From NCBI GenBank assembly GCA_902774035.1, contig CACYHA010000023.1:1-64000 (forward strand): a stretch of DNA of 64,000 nt, read 5' to 3'. Positions 51,689-60,012 of the stretch are shown piece after piece. The position numbers and the translations under genes were made by a program. Source of the stretch: Oscillospiraceae bacterium. Lineage in GTDB: Bacteria; Bacillota; Clostridia; Oscillospirales; Acutalibacteraceae. Numbering within the stretch: the stretch's first letter is position 1; each line of letters begins with the position of its first letter. The notes below the pieces were generated by a model. It was not told the DNA's origin, searched no databases, and saw only the letters and a list, made by a program, of their open reading frames with translations.

Positions 51689-51862
51689 TTATTCGGCTTC
51701 TTCAGTCTGAGCTTCGGCAGCTTTGCCGATGATCTCGCCGATCGCGTCCTTCAGCTTTGCGAAGATCTCGCCGCCGAGGCCGTCAAAGGAATCAAGCATA
51801 TTGTAGATGCTCTCGAGAATGCCGGTGTAGAAATCTGCGAAAATTTTGAAAACTCTTGCCAT
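51689..51862 (-). CDS. small acidic amphipathic peptide 2
   Basis: The 57-residue product starts MARVFKIFADFYTGILESIY after GGAGG. Its body shares the pattern of peptide 1: helix with DF, then FDGLGGEIFAKLKDAIGEII, then an acidic tail (GKAAEAQTEEAE). No signal peptide, no cysteines. It has its own promoter and terminator. Such peptides could act on membranes, as regulators or as proteins that bind partners, but the sequence does not decide. Confidence 0.8.
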   Translation of the reverse strand: MARVFKIFADFYTGILESIYNMLDSFDGLGGEIFAKLKDAIGEIIGKAAEAQTEEAE

Positions 51863-51910
51863 GATGTGATCCTCCATGAGATTCATTTTTTTGAGCCATC
51901 GCTCACCCGT

Positions 51911-51939
51911 ATTATAGCACCCTGCCAAAGGAAACGCAA
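51911..51939 (-). promoter_or_regulatory. promoter of peptide gene 2
   Basis: On the minus strand TTGCGT (51939-51934) and TATAAT (51916-51911) are 17 bases apart. Confidence 0.85.
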
Positions 51940-52071
51940 GCGGATATGAACAAAGTTTTAATTTTTTTCACGTTTTCACAGCATGTTCGGCACAAGCAGG
52001 ACAAGTTTGACAATAATAACAACCCATAGAAAAAGATCATTGTATTACCAATGCTTCATTATGAAAGATAG

Positions 52072-52102
52072 AAAAAAGCAACCGCAGGAAGACCCTGCGG
52101 TT
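52072..52102 (-). terminator. terminator of peptide gene 3
   Basis: On the minus strand AACCGCAGG pairs with CCTGCGGTT, followed by GCTTTTTT. Confidence 0.8.
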
Positions 52103-52123
52103 CACTTTTGATTGAGAACGAAC

Positions 52124-52270
52124 TTATTCGGCGTCCTTGGAAGCGGAACCGAAGATGTCCTTGATCGCGCCGAGCACCTGGGCGGCGACGTCGCTGTCTT
52201 CGCCTCTGCCGGTCACGATGTTGATGATATCCTGGAACAGGTTCTTCAAAACTTCAAAGATTTTTTCCAT
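52124..52270 (-). CDS. small acidic amphipathic peptide 3
   Basis: A 48-codon gene starts MEKIFEVLKNLFQDIINIVT after CAGGAGG and ends KDIFGSASKDAE. It has the same design as peptides 1 and 2: an amphipathic N-terminal helix, a turn (GRGEDSD) and a second amphipathic helix with a small acidic tail, but is more divergent and shorter. Own promoter (TTGCAT-17-TATAAT) and terminator. It was below the usual size limit for gene calls. Confidence 0.72.
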   Translation of the reverse strand: MEKIFEVLKNLFQDIINIVTGRGEDSDVAAQVLGAIKDIFGSASKDAE

Positions 52271-52313
52271 GGTAGGATCCTCCTGCGTTTATTTTAAGCT
52301 TTCGCTTATCTGC

Positions 52314-52342
52314 ATTATAGCATCTTCCCGCCGGGAATGCAA
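52314..52342 (-). promoter_or_regulatory. promoter of peptide gene 3
   Basis: On the minus strand TTGCAT (52342-52337) and TATAAT (52319-52314) are 17 bases apart. Confidence 0.85.
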
Positions 52343-52396
52343 GGGTTTGTGAACTTTTTATGAAACATTCACATTCCAAACACAGGTTTGCAAAAA

Positions 52397-52738
52397 TCAG
52401 CCAGCCGGCCAGCCGAACGCGCGGCCGCCCATGAAGTGGAAGTGCAGGTGCTTGACGGTCTGGCCGCCGTCTTCGCCGCAGTTGTTGACGATGCGGTAGC
52501 CGTTTTTCAGGCCGAACTGCTTACCGAGCTTCGATGCGACTTCAAAGATGTGGGCGATCACGGCGCTGTTGTCGGCGGTGATGTCGTCGCAGGACGTGAT
52601 GTGCTGCTTCGGAATGATGAGCACATGGATCGGCGCCTGGGGCTCGAGATCGTTGAAGGCGAGGACGAGATCATCCTCGTAAACCTTGGTGGACGGGATC
52701 TCACCGTTCGCGATTTTGCAGAAAATACAGTCACTCAT
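52397..52738 (-). CDS. hinT: HIT-family hydrolase (HinT)
   Basis: The 113-residue protein starts MSDCIFCKIANGEIPSTKVY and has the histidine triad HLHFHFMGGRAF. It hydrolyses adenosine phosphoramidates and aminoacyl adenylates. The start follows AAGGAG, 11 bases behind the alaS stop, so it is cotranscribed with alaS, a pairing that suits removal of stray aminoacyl adenylates. Confidence 0.93.
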   Translation of the reverse strand: MSDCIFCKIANGEIPSTKVYEDDLVLAFNDLEPQAPIHVLIIPKQHITSCDDITADNSAVIAHIFEVASKLGKQFGLKNGYRIVNNCGEDGGQTVKHLHFHFMGGRAFGWPAG

Positions 52739-52749
52739 AGTGGTTCTCC

Positions 52750-55389
52750 TTACTTCAGCATGGCGCTGATGATTTCGTTTGCCGCGTTCACGGCGTTCGG
52801 CAAGGCCGCGACGTCCTTTGCGCCGGCCATGGCGGAATCGGGCTTTCCGCCGCCGGAACCTCCGGCCTTTTGCGCCACTGCCCGGGCGATGTTGCCCGCA
52901 TGGGCGCCCGCCGCAACGGCGGCTTTTCCGCAGCAGACGCAGATGTTGCCGCTGCCTTTGGCCTTTTGGACGCCTGCGATCACGCCGATGTAGTTTTCGC
53001 CCTTGCTTTTGACAAGGTCGCACATCTTGCGCAGCTCATCCACGGTGGTCTCCTCCAAAAAGGCGGTGACCAGCTTGCAGGAGCCGACGTCGGCCGCGTT
53101 TTCCAGCATGGTCTGCGTTTTGGCGCCCGCGATCACGCCGGAGAGCTTTTCGATCTCCTTATCCTTGGCTTTCAGTTCCGCCGTCAAAGCGGCAGCTCTG
53201 GCCGAAAGCTCGCGCACGTTGCCGCACTTGAGGACGGCGGCGGTCTCGTTCAGCAGGTTCAGCGTGTCGTGGAAATAGTTGAACGCGTTGAGACCCGTCA
53301 CCGCCTCGATGCGGCGCACGCCTGCGGCCACAGAGGACTCGGAGAGGATGTGGAAGGGGCCGATATTGCCCGTATTTTGGACATGCGTGCCGCCGCAGAG
53401 CTCGATGGAGAAATTGCCCATCTTCACCACGCGGACCACGTCACCGTATTTTTCGCTGAACAGAGCCATCGCGCCCATTTTCTTCGCCTCGTCCATCGGG
53501 ACTTCCATGGTCTGCACCGGCTGCGCGGCAAGGATCTGCTCGTTCACCAGCGCTTCCACGGCGGCGAGCTCTTCGCCCGTCATGGCGGAGAAATGGACAA
53601 AGTCGAAGCGGGTCACGCGCTCGTCAACAAGCTGACCGGCCTGCTCCACATGGGTGCCGAGGACGGTGCGCAGAGCAGCCTGCAGCAGATGGGCGGCGGA
53701 ATGGCTTTGGGTGATCGCCACACGGCGGAAGGTGTTGACTTCGGCGCTGACGCTCCGGCCGACGCTGATGGAATCGCCCTCGATCACGCGGCCGTGGTGC
53801 AGAAAGACGCCGTCGGCGGTTTTGGTTGTGGAAACGACCTCAAAGGTCGCGGTTTCGGTCTTGATGAACCCGGTGTCGCCCACCTGGCCGCCGCTTTCGG
53901 CGTAGAACGGCGTTTCGTCCAGAACCAGAGTCGCATCCTTGTCCTCTTCGGCGAATTCGGCGCGCGCGCCGTCGGCGATCACGGCAACGACCCGGGCATC
54001 GGATTTCAGCGTTTCATAGCCGCGGAAGGTTGTGGCCGGCAGTCCCTTGGTCACGGTGCCGACGCCCTTCCACGCTTCGGCGCCTGCGTCCTTGCGGGCG
54101 TTCCGGGTGCGGATGCGGTTTTCCTCGACGAGCTTGCGGAAGGATTCGACGTCCACGGTGAAGCCGCGTTCGGCAAGCAGCTCTTTTGTCAGGTCGATCG
54201 GGAAGCCGTATGTGTCCTGCAGCTTATAGGCGTCCGCGCCGGAGAGGGTCCTGGTGTCCATGGTGTCGATCAGGTTTTTCAGCAGGGAAAGACCGGTGTC
54301 GATCGTTTTGGCAAAGGATTCCTCTTCGGCCTTGATGACCTTGACGATCAGATCGTGCTTTTCTTCCAGATTCGGATAAGCGCTCTTGTTCTCGTTGATC
54401 ACGGTTTCGCAGACCTCATACAGGAAGGTGCGGTCGATGCCGAGGAGCTTTCCGTGGCGGGCGGCGCGGCGCAGCAGACGGCGCAGCACATAGCCGCGGC
54501 CCTCATTGGAGGGCATGACGCCGTCGCCGATCATGAAGGTCGTGGAACGGATGTGGTCGGTGATCACGCGCAGGGAGATGTCCTTGTTCCTGTCCTCGTG
54601 ATAATTGACCCCGGCGATGCGGATGACGTGCTTCATGATGTTCTGCACGGTATCCACTTCAAAGAGGTTGTCCACACCCTGCATGATGCAGGCAAGACGC
54701 TCGAGACCCATGCCGGTGTCGATGTTGCAGCTCTTCAGGCGGGTATAGTTCCCCGCCCCGTCGCTTTCAAACTGGGTGAACACGAGGTTCCAGAACTCGG
54801 TGTAGCGGTCGCAGTCGCAGCCCGGGCCGCAGTCCGGCGAGCCGCAGCCGTATTTTTCACCGCGGTCAAAGTAGATCTCCGAACACGGACCACAGGGGCC
54901 TGCGCCGTGCTCCCAGAAGTTGTCCTCCTTGCCCAGCCGCACGATGTGCGAAGGATCCACGCCGACTTCCTTTGTCCAGATGTCGAACGCTTCGTCGTCG
55001 TCCTGATAGATCGTGACCCAGAGCTTCTCGATGGGCATCTTCATCACTTCGGTGCAGAATTCCCACGCCCAGGGGCAGGCCTCGTGCTTGAAGTAATCGC
55101 CGAAGGAGAAGTTGCCGAGCATTTCAAAGAAGGTGCCGTGACGCGCCGTGATGCCGACGCGCTCGATGTCGGGCGTGCGGATGCACTTCTGGCAGGTGGT
55201 CATGCGCGTGCGCGGCGGGGTCAGCTCGCCGGTGAAGTATTTTTTCAGCGGCGCCATGCCCGCATTGATGAGCAGCAGGCTTTTGTCGCCCTGCGGCACG
55301 AGCGAAAACGAGGGCGCACGCAGATGGCCCTTGCTTTCAAAAAAGCTGAGATATTTTTCTCGGATGTCGTTGAGACCCATCCATTCCAT
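52750..55389 (-). CDS. alaS: alanyl-tRNA synthetase
   Basis: The 879-residue protein starts MEWMGLNDIREKYLSFFESK after GGAGGA. Motifs of the class II core are present (SLLLINAGMAPLKKYF, GNFSFGDYFKHEA, PCGPCSEIYFDRGEKYGC). The editing domain has SHSAAHLLQAALR and the zinc-site CGGTHV; the C-Ala tail contains a GSGGG linker and KDVAALPNAVN. Length matches bacterial AlaRS. It is the first gene of a short operon with hinT. Confidence 0.96.
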   Translation of the reverse strand: MEWMGLNDIREKYLSFFESKGHLRAPSFSLVPQGDKSLLLINAGMAPLKKYFTGELTPPRTRMTTCQKCIRTPDIERVGITARHGTFFEMLGNFSFGDYFKHEACPWAWEFCTEVMKMPIEKLWVTIYQDDDEAFDIWTKEVGVDPSHIVRLGKEDNFWEHGAGPCGPCSEIYFDRGEKYGCGSPDCGPGCDCDRYTEFWNLVFTQFESDGAGNYTRLKSCNIDTGMGLERLACIMQGVDNLFEVDTVQNIMKHVIRIAGVNYHEDRNKDISLRVITDHIRSTTFMIGDGVMPSNEGRGYVLRRLLRRAARHGKLLGIDRTFLYEVCETVINENKSAYPNLEEKHDLIVKVIKAEEESFAKTIDTGLSLLKNLIDTMDTRTLSGADAYKLQDTYGFPIDLTKELLAERGFTVDVESFRKLVEENRIRTRNARKDAGAEAWKGVGTVTKGLPATTFRGYETLKSDARVVAVIADGARAEFAEEDKDATLVLDETPFYAESGGQVGDTGFIKTETATFEVVSTTKTADGVFLHHGRVIEGDSISVGRSVSAEVNTFRRVAITQSHSAAHLLQAALRTVLGTHVEQAGQLVDERVTRFDFVHFSAMTGEELAAVEALVNEQILAAQPVQTMEVPMDEAKKMGAMALFSEKYGDVVRVVKMGNFSIELCGGTHVQNTGNIGPFHILSESSVAAGVRRIEAVTGLNAFNYFHDTLNLLNETAAVLKCGNVRELSARAAALTAELKAKDKEIEKLSGVIAGAKTQTMLENAADVGSCKLVTAFLEETTVDELRKMCDLVKSKGENYIGVIAGVQKAKGSGNICVCCGKAAVAAGAHAGNIARAVAQKAGGSGGGKPDSAMAGAKDVAALPNAVNAANEIISAMLK

Positions 55390-55430
55390 AAGATTTTCCT
55401 CCGATGTTAATTATTCCGATTCAATCTATT

Positions 55431-55459
55431 ATTCTACTCAAGTCCGGGGAATTTGTCAA
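55431..55459 (-). promoter_or_regulatory. promoter of alaS-hinT
   Basis: On the minus strand TTGACA (55459-55454) and TAGAAT (55436-55431) are 17 bases apart; no T-box is visible before alaS. Confidence 0.8.
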
Positions 55460-55487
55460 GTGGCCTTTTCTTCTAAAATCACTGCAT

Positions 55488-57860
55488 TCAAAGTGTCTGC
55501 TGTTTTGCCGCCCACTGGGCGCGCTTTTGCAAAACGAACTCCGGCGCACGGTTGAACAGGAAGGTGATGTAGCGCATCACGCTCGCTTCGGCAAAGGCAA
55601 AGACCACGCAGAGCATGATGCCCTTGGCGCCGAATTCGTCGATCATGAACAGTGTCCGCAGCGTCGGAACGCAGGCGCAGACCACGAAGCCCGCGACGCA
55701 GCCGACGATGACCACAGTTCGGTAAAGATTCATGGGTTTTGACACGTTGCGCAGGATCAGAAAACCGACGATGGCAAGCAGATAGGTGCTCGCGACGCCG
55801 ACGTCCGGCTCGGAGATCTGAAAGACGTTGCCGAAGACCACCATGGCCGCGATCGAGAAGAACGAGGTCAGCGAGGCAGGCAGCGCCGTCAAAAGCGTCC
55901 GCTTGAGGAAGTGTCCCTCCTGTTTGCGGATGTTCGGCTCCAGCGAAAGGAGAAAAGCCGGAACGCCGATGTTGAAGCCGGAGACCAGCGAGACCTGAGA
56001 AGGCCTCAGCGGATAGGAGAAGGTGGTGATGATCGAAAATGCCGCAAGGAACATGGAGAACATGTTCTTATACAGGAACAGCGTTGCGGAACGGGTGATG
56101 TTGTTGATGATCTGCCGCCCCTGCGCCACGATGGGACGCATTTTTGAAAAATCGGAATCCAGCAGCACCACCTGCGCCGCCTGCCGCGCGGCGTCCGACC
56201 CGGCGCCCATGGCGATCGAGCAGTCCGCCTCTTTCATGGCAAGGATGTCGTTGACGCCGTCGCCCGTCATGGCAACACGCTTGCCGGTCTCCTTGAGGGC
56301 GCGGATGATGGATTTTTTCTGTTCGGGCTTGACACGGCCGAACACGGTGTACTCCGTGACCGCTTCCCGGATCGCCGCGTCGTCGCGCAGGGTGGTGGCG
56401 TCGACATATTTTTCGGCGTCGGCAATGTTGACCTGCGAAGCGATCCGCGATACCGTGAGCGGATTGTCACCGGAGATGACCTTGATCTGCACCCCCTGCT
56501 CACCGAAGAAGGCAAAGGTCTCGGCGGCATTTTTGCGGATGGAGTTTTCCAGCGAGACAAAAAGCAGCGGCAGGGCGCGGTCTCGCACCGCAACCAGCGC
56601 AAGCACACGGCTTCCCTTTGCGGCGCGTGCTTCGATCAACGCCCGGTTGCGCTCAAAGACGGTGGGTTCCAACAGGATCTCGGGCGCGCCGAGACGGTAG
56701 GCACCGGCGTCGGTCCGGATCTCGGAATACTTGGTTTTGGAGGTGAACGGCGATATTGCGGTCACCTGCAAGGGCGTGCTTTCCGGGCAAAAGGCGCGCA
56801 GCGCCTGCATGGTGGCGTTGCCGTCCGGAACCGTTGCGACATACTGCGCAAGCAGATGCTCGTTGCGGCGCAGGCCGTCTTCCGAGAGGCCCTCGGGTGC
56901 AAAAACTTCGAGGACTTTCATCCGGTTGTCGGTGATCGTTCCGGTTTTGTCGACGCACAGCACATCCACCCCGGCCAGTGTTTCGATGGAGCGCATATCG
57001 TGCAGGAGAATCTGCTGCTTTGCAAGGCGCATGGCGCCCAGCGCAAGCGCGATCGTCACCAGAAGATACAGCCCCTCCGGGATCATGCCGATCACGGCGC
57101 CGACCGTGGAGACGATGGCTTCGGAGAAGACCTTGTGGTTGACCGCGAGTTCTTCGATGAACAGAATCAGACCGATGGGGATGATCGCGATGCCGGCGAC
57201 CTTGATGATCAGCTCGATGCCGCGGATGATCTCAGACGGCTTTTCCTCCATCTGTTTGGCTTTGGCGGTCAGCCTTGCGGCGTAGGAATCCGCGCCGACA
57301 TGGGTCAGCCGCGCACGGCACTGCCCGTTCACGACGAAGGAGCCGGACTTCAGCTCGTCTCCGGCGTTCTTCTCGATCTCATCCGCTTCGCCGGTCAGCA
57401 GCGATTCATTGACGCTCACGCGGCCGCTGACGACCACGGCGTCGGCCGGGATCTGCTGGCCTTCGCCCAAAAGGATGAGATCGTCCAGCACCAGCGCATC
57501 TGTCGGCACTTTTTGTTCGCTTCCGCCGCGCAAAGCCACACAGGTGGATTTTGAAAGCAGAGAGAGCTTGTCCAGCACCCGCTTGGAACGGATCTGCTGC
57601 ACGATGCCGATCACGGTGTTTGCGATCACCACCGGCAAAAACGTCAGATTTTTGAAGGAACCGGCGATGATCAGCAGCAGCGCGATGATGGCAAAGATCA
57701 AATTGAAATAAGTGAAAACATTTTTCTTGACGATATCGGAAACGGTGCCGGTGGCACTGTCGGGCAAAGCGTTGATTTTGCCTTCGGCGACGCGGCGGCG
57801 CACTTCTTCTTCCGTCAGCCCCTGCGTTTGCGGGGCAAAAGGTTCAAGCATTGTGTCCAT
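55488..57860 (-). CDS. CtpE-like cation-transporting P-type ATPase
   Basis: The 790-residue protein starts after AAAGGAGG. It has the phosphorylation site VDKTGTITDNRMK (Asp304), TGEAD in the actuator loop, TGDGVND in the hinge and about ten membrane helices. The fourth helix contains IGMIPEGLYLLVTIALA, where PEGL is the ion-site motif of the CtpE group. That group imports or exports divalent cations, calcium in mycobacteria. It is monocistronic. Confidence 0.88.
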   Translation of the reverse strand: MDTMLEPFAPQTQGLTEEEVRRRVAEGKINALPDSATGTVSDIVKKNVFTYFNLIFAIIALLLIIAGSFKNLTFLPVVIANTVIGIVQQIRSKRVLDKLSLLSKSTCVALRGGSEQKVPTDALVLDDLILLGEGQQIPADAVVVSGRVSVNESLLTGEADEIEKNAGDELKSGSFVVNGQCRARLTHVGADSYAARLTAKAKQMEEKPSEIIRGIELIIKVAGIAIIPIGLILFIEELAVNHKVFSEAIVSTVGAVIGMIPEGLYLLVTIALALGAMRLAKQQILLHDMRSIETLAGVDVLCVDKTGTITDNRMKVLEVFAPEGLSEDGLRRNEHLLAQYVATVPDGNATMQALRAFCPESTPLQVTAISPFTSKTKYSEIRTDAGAYRLGAPEILLEPTVFERNRALIEARAAKGSRVLALVAVRDRALPLLFVSLENSIRKNAAETFAFFGEQGVQIKVISGDNPLTVSRIASQVNIADAEKYVDATTLRDDAAIREAVTEYTVFGRVKPEQKKSIIRALKETGKRVAMTGDGVNDILAMKEADCSIAMGAGSDAARQAAQVVLLDSDFSKMRPIVAQGRQIINNITRSATLFLYKNMFSMFLAAFSIITTFSYPLRPSQVSLVSGFNIGVPAFLLSLEPNIRKQEGHFLKRTLLTALPASLTSFFSIAAMVVFGNVFQISEPDVGVASTYLLAIVGFLILRNVSKPMNLYRTVVIVGCVAGFVVCACVPTLRTLFMIDEFGAKGIMLCVVFAFAEASVMRYITFLFNRAPEFVLQKRAQWAAKQQTL

Positions 57861-57887
57861 GGGAACCTCCTTTCAGAATCCGGACCG

Positions 57888-57916
57888 ATTATACCACAGT
57901 TGCAGCCGATTTGCAA
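57888..57916 (-). promoter_or_regulatory. promoter of the P-type ATPase gene
   Basis: On the minus strand TTGCAA (57916-57911) and TATAAT (57893-57888) are 17 bases apart. Confidence 0.8.
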
Positions 57917-57969
57917 CAGGCGCCGTGCGATTTTGGGGCTGTCGGATTTCGGTGACGTCCCAAAAAAGC

Positions 57970-58085
57970 GGGGCGGAACGCATCGTGCCGCAGCACGATG
58001 CAAAAAGGAGCGCAAACGCGCACGGCAAAAGCCGCTCGCGTTTGCGCCCCTTTTTCGCGCGGCTTTTGCCGCGCGGTTCCGCCCC
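57970..58085. repeat. multi-arm inverted-repeat element B
   Basis: The outer stem is GGGGCGGAAC (57970-57979) with GTTCCGCCCC (58076-58085). Inside are three arms without spacers: GCATCGTGC/GCACGATGC (57980-58001), a long arm AAAAAGG...GCGCAAACGCG with CGCGTTTGCGC...CCTTTTT (58002-58055, with a CGGC/GCCG cap), and CGCGCGGC/GCCGCGCG (58056-58075). It shares the GGCGGAAC/GTTCCGCC closing stem, the CGCGCGGC arm and the CGTGC/GCACG arm with element A. Confidence 0.85.
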
Positions 58086-58103
58086 ACCGCCCGCCAAGAA
58101 CCG

Positions 58104-58163
58104 AAAAAAAGAGAAAGCGCTTTTTGCAGAGTGATTCTGTGATTTCAGCGCTTTCTTTTCTTT
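58104..58163. terminator. bidirectional terminator
   Basis: GAAAGCGCT (58113-58121) pairs with AGCGCTTTC (58147-58155), with an A run on the left and TTTTC on the right; it can end the GH16 transcript. Confidence 0.75.
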
Positions 58164-58249
58164 ATGTTTTTCAAAACAGACAGGATGATTTGCTTTGACT
58201 CGACGTTTTCATCTAACGGCGGCGTCCCGTAACGAGGCAAAAAACCGTT

Positions 58250-59170
58250 TTATTCTGCCTGCGCTTGCTTTGCCAGCAGATCGTTATACTGGTACACGCG
58301 CACGTAGTCCACCTTGAATTCCACCGGCCAGTTGCCCTGCGGCGTTCTGGTGATCTTGCCGGTGCCGTGGCGGTCAGCGTCGGCAACGCCGTTTTCCCCC
58401 GCGATCTCCACGGAAAGCAGCAGATACTCCGGATTGTCGCTCACGCCGCCGGCAGAAAGACGGCCGGTCTCCTTGCCGTTGATATAGAAAATGTATTCGT
58501 CGGGATTCCATTCCACACCGTAGGTGTTGTATTCGGTATAGGGATCGTTCTCGATGAAGTATTTGCCGATGGACGCGCCGGTGTGTCCGTCGCCGTAGCC
58601 GTCGTAGTGAATACCGGTCACGACCGCGTCGGCGCCCCACCAGTGATCCTTGTAGTACATGGATTCGAACACATCGACCTCCGTGCCGTCCTCACCGGAA
58701 CCGTCCACGTTGAACACGCCCTCATTCATCATCCAGAAGGCCGACCAGAGGCCGTATGCCGCCGGAAGAATGCAGCGGCACTCATAGTAGCCGTAACACT
58801 GTTCGAATTTATCGCGTGTGACGACCTGACCGCAGTAATAGCCGGGTTTGTAGGGCTTGATCCAATCTGTGTCCGAGCGGCAGGTCAGCGGCTCGCTGAG
58901 GTATTCCGCTTTGATGATGAGATTGCCGTCGCGCACGGAAACCATGTCTTCGTGCCAGAATCCGCCCTTGCGCTCGGTGACCCACCATTCGTAGTCCCAT
59001 TTGGTCTTGTCCAGCTCGTCGCCGTCGAATTCGTCGTTCCATGTCAGCGTGAATTTGCTCAGATCCAGCTCGTTTTTGCCCGCTTTCGCCGGAAGGCCGA
59101 AAAACTGCGGCGCGGCAGAGGTAAACAGCATCAAAAACGAGATCAGCAGAGAGAGGGTTCGTTTGAACAT
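58250..59170 (-). CDS. secreted glycoside hydrolase family 16 enzyme
   Basis: The 306-residue protein has a signal peptide (MFKRTLSLLISFLMLFTSAA) and a GH16 beta jelly roll with the catalytic E164-V-D166-V-F-E169 motif. Surrounding substrate residues are in FTLTWNDEFDGDELD, YYECRCILP and AFWMMNEGVF, and the C-terminal strands are EFKVDYVRVYQYN. It cleaves beta-1,3/1,4-glucans or similar polysaccharides outside the cell. It starts after AAAGGAGG. It is monocistronic. Confidence 0.93.
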   Translation of the reverse strand: MFKRTLSLLISFLMLFTSAAPQFFGLPAKAGKNELDLSKFTLTWNDEFDGDELDKTKWDYEWWVTERKGGFWHEDMVSVRDGNLIIKAEYLSEPLTCRSDTDWIKPYKPGYYCGQVVTRDKFEQCYGYYECRCILPAAYGLWSAFWMMNEGVFNVDGSGEDGTEVDVFESMYYKDHWWGADAVVTGIHYDGYGDGHTGASIGKYFIENDPYTEYNTYGVEWNPDEYIFYINGKETGRLSAGGVSDNPEYLLLSVEIAGENGVADADRHGTGKITRTPQGNWPVEFKVDYVRVYQYNDLLAKQAQAE

Positions 59171-59200
59171 CGGATAAACCTCCTTTGTTTTTCTGGTTTC

Positions 59201-59229
59201 ATTCTACACTGAAAACTGCGCCTTGTCAA
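59201..59229 (-). promoter_or_regulatory. promoter of the GH16 gene
   Basis: On the minus strand TTGACA (59229-59224) and TAGAAT (59206-59201) are 17 bases apart; the -35 box lies in the end of the ZIP gene. Confidence 0.8.
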
Positions 59230-59960
59230 GCCAGAAGATGATCCATTGCAAGCATTGCGCAAAACCCGCCGAGCAGAGCCAGCGTTTTTCCGCGCTTGGC
59301 GTTTTCCTCTTCGGCCGACGGCAGCATTTCGGTGAAGATCACATAGAGCATACAGCCGCCCGCAAAGGAGAGCGCCAGCGGCAGCAGCGCCGCGCAGACC
59401 CGCACGGCTCCATAGCCGAGAAAGGTGGCAAAGATCTCCACGGCGCCGGTGAACAATCCGAAGCAGAGCGCTTTCACCGGCGGAACGCCCACGGCCAGCA
59501 GCGGCGTGACCGTGACCATGCCCTCGGGCAGATTTTGCAGCGCGATTCCGACGGCGACCGCCATTGCCCGGGCGGTGTCCTCCGTTCCGAAGCCGACGCC
59601 GGCGGCAAGCCCTTCCGGGAAATTATGCACGGCGATCACCACGGCGAACAGCAGCGCACTGCGCATGTTTTGCGCCGCGCCGAACCGCCGGGTCAGCCGC
59701 GTCGACAAACGGTCAAAAAGGGCAAGAAAGGCACAGGCACACCCGACGCCGCCGAACAGCACCAACAGAGCGAAGCGTCCGCCGAGATCCATCGCCGGGA
59801 GCAGCAGCCCGGCCACCGAGGTCGCGAGCATGACCCCTGCCGAAGCCGTCATTGTGTGGCCGGCGAAACGCTCGGACGCGCCTTTCAGAAAAAAGCCGCA
59901 CACTGCGCCGAGCATCGTTGTTCCGCCGACAAGCAGCGCCGCAAGAAAAACAAGCCGCAT
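59226..59960 (-). CDS. ZIP-family divalent metal transporter
   Basis: The 244-residue protein has eight membrane helices and the ZIP signatures AVHNFPEGLAAG and ALQNLPEGMVTV in helices 4 and 5, which bind zinc or other divalent metal. It ends MLPSAEEENAKRGKTLALLG. Import of zinc, iron or manganese is likely. The start follows GGAGGGG; this site and the ATG are inside a 10-bp hairpin (see the next entry). It lies 53 bases behind icd in the same direction. Confidence 0.9.
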   Translation of the reverse strand: MRLVFLAALLVGGTTMLGAVCGFFLKGASERFAGHTMTASAGVMLATSVAGLLLPAMDLGGRFALLVLFGGVGCACAFLALFDRLSTRLTRRFGAAQNMRSALLFAVVIAVHNFPEGLAAGVGFGTEDTARAMAVAVGIALQNLPEGMVTVTPLLAVGVPPVKALCFGLFTGAVEIFATFLGYGAVRVCAALLPLALSFAGGCMLYVIFTEMLPSAEEENAKRGKTLALLGGFCAMLAMDHLLA

Positions 59961-60001
59961 AGAACCCCTCCAAACGGAAATTTACAGGGTATTCTATGCG
60001 G
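59955..60001 (-). promoter_or_regulatory. hairpin covering the ZIP ribosome site and start codon
   Basis: CCGCATAGAA (59955-59964) and TTCTATGCGG (59992-60001) are perfect complements, extended inwards by CCC with GGG. On the minus-strand mRNA the right arm contains GGAGGGG and the ATG. No T run follows, so this is more likely translation control than termination. Confidence 0.6.
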
Positions 60002-60012
60002 CAAAGGTCAAA

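Larger units (their letters stand above)
57861..58249. other. gene-free stretch between the P-type ATPase and GH16 genes
   Basis: It holds the ATPase promoter on the left, multi-arm element B (57970-58085) and a bidirectional terminator (58104-58163). I see no coding frame with a ribosome site. Confidence 0.6.

Noticed and set aside
52870-55410. An 846-codon frame opposite alaS
   Set aside because: A shadow of high-GC codon use on the other strand; alaS is certain.
55390-55487. T-box in front of alaS
   Set aside because: The leader is under 50 bases and has no TGGNACCGCG motif.
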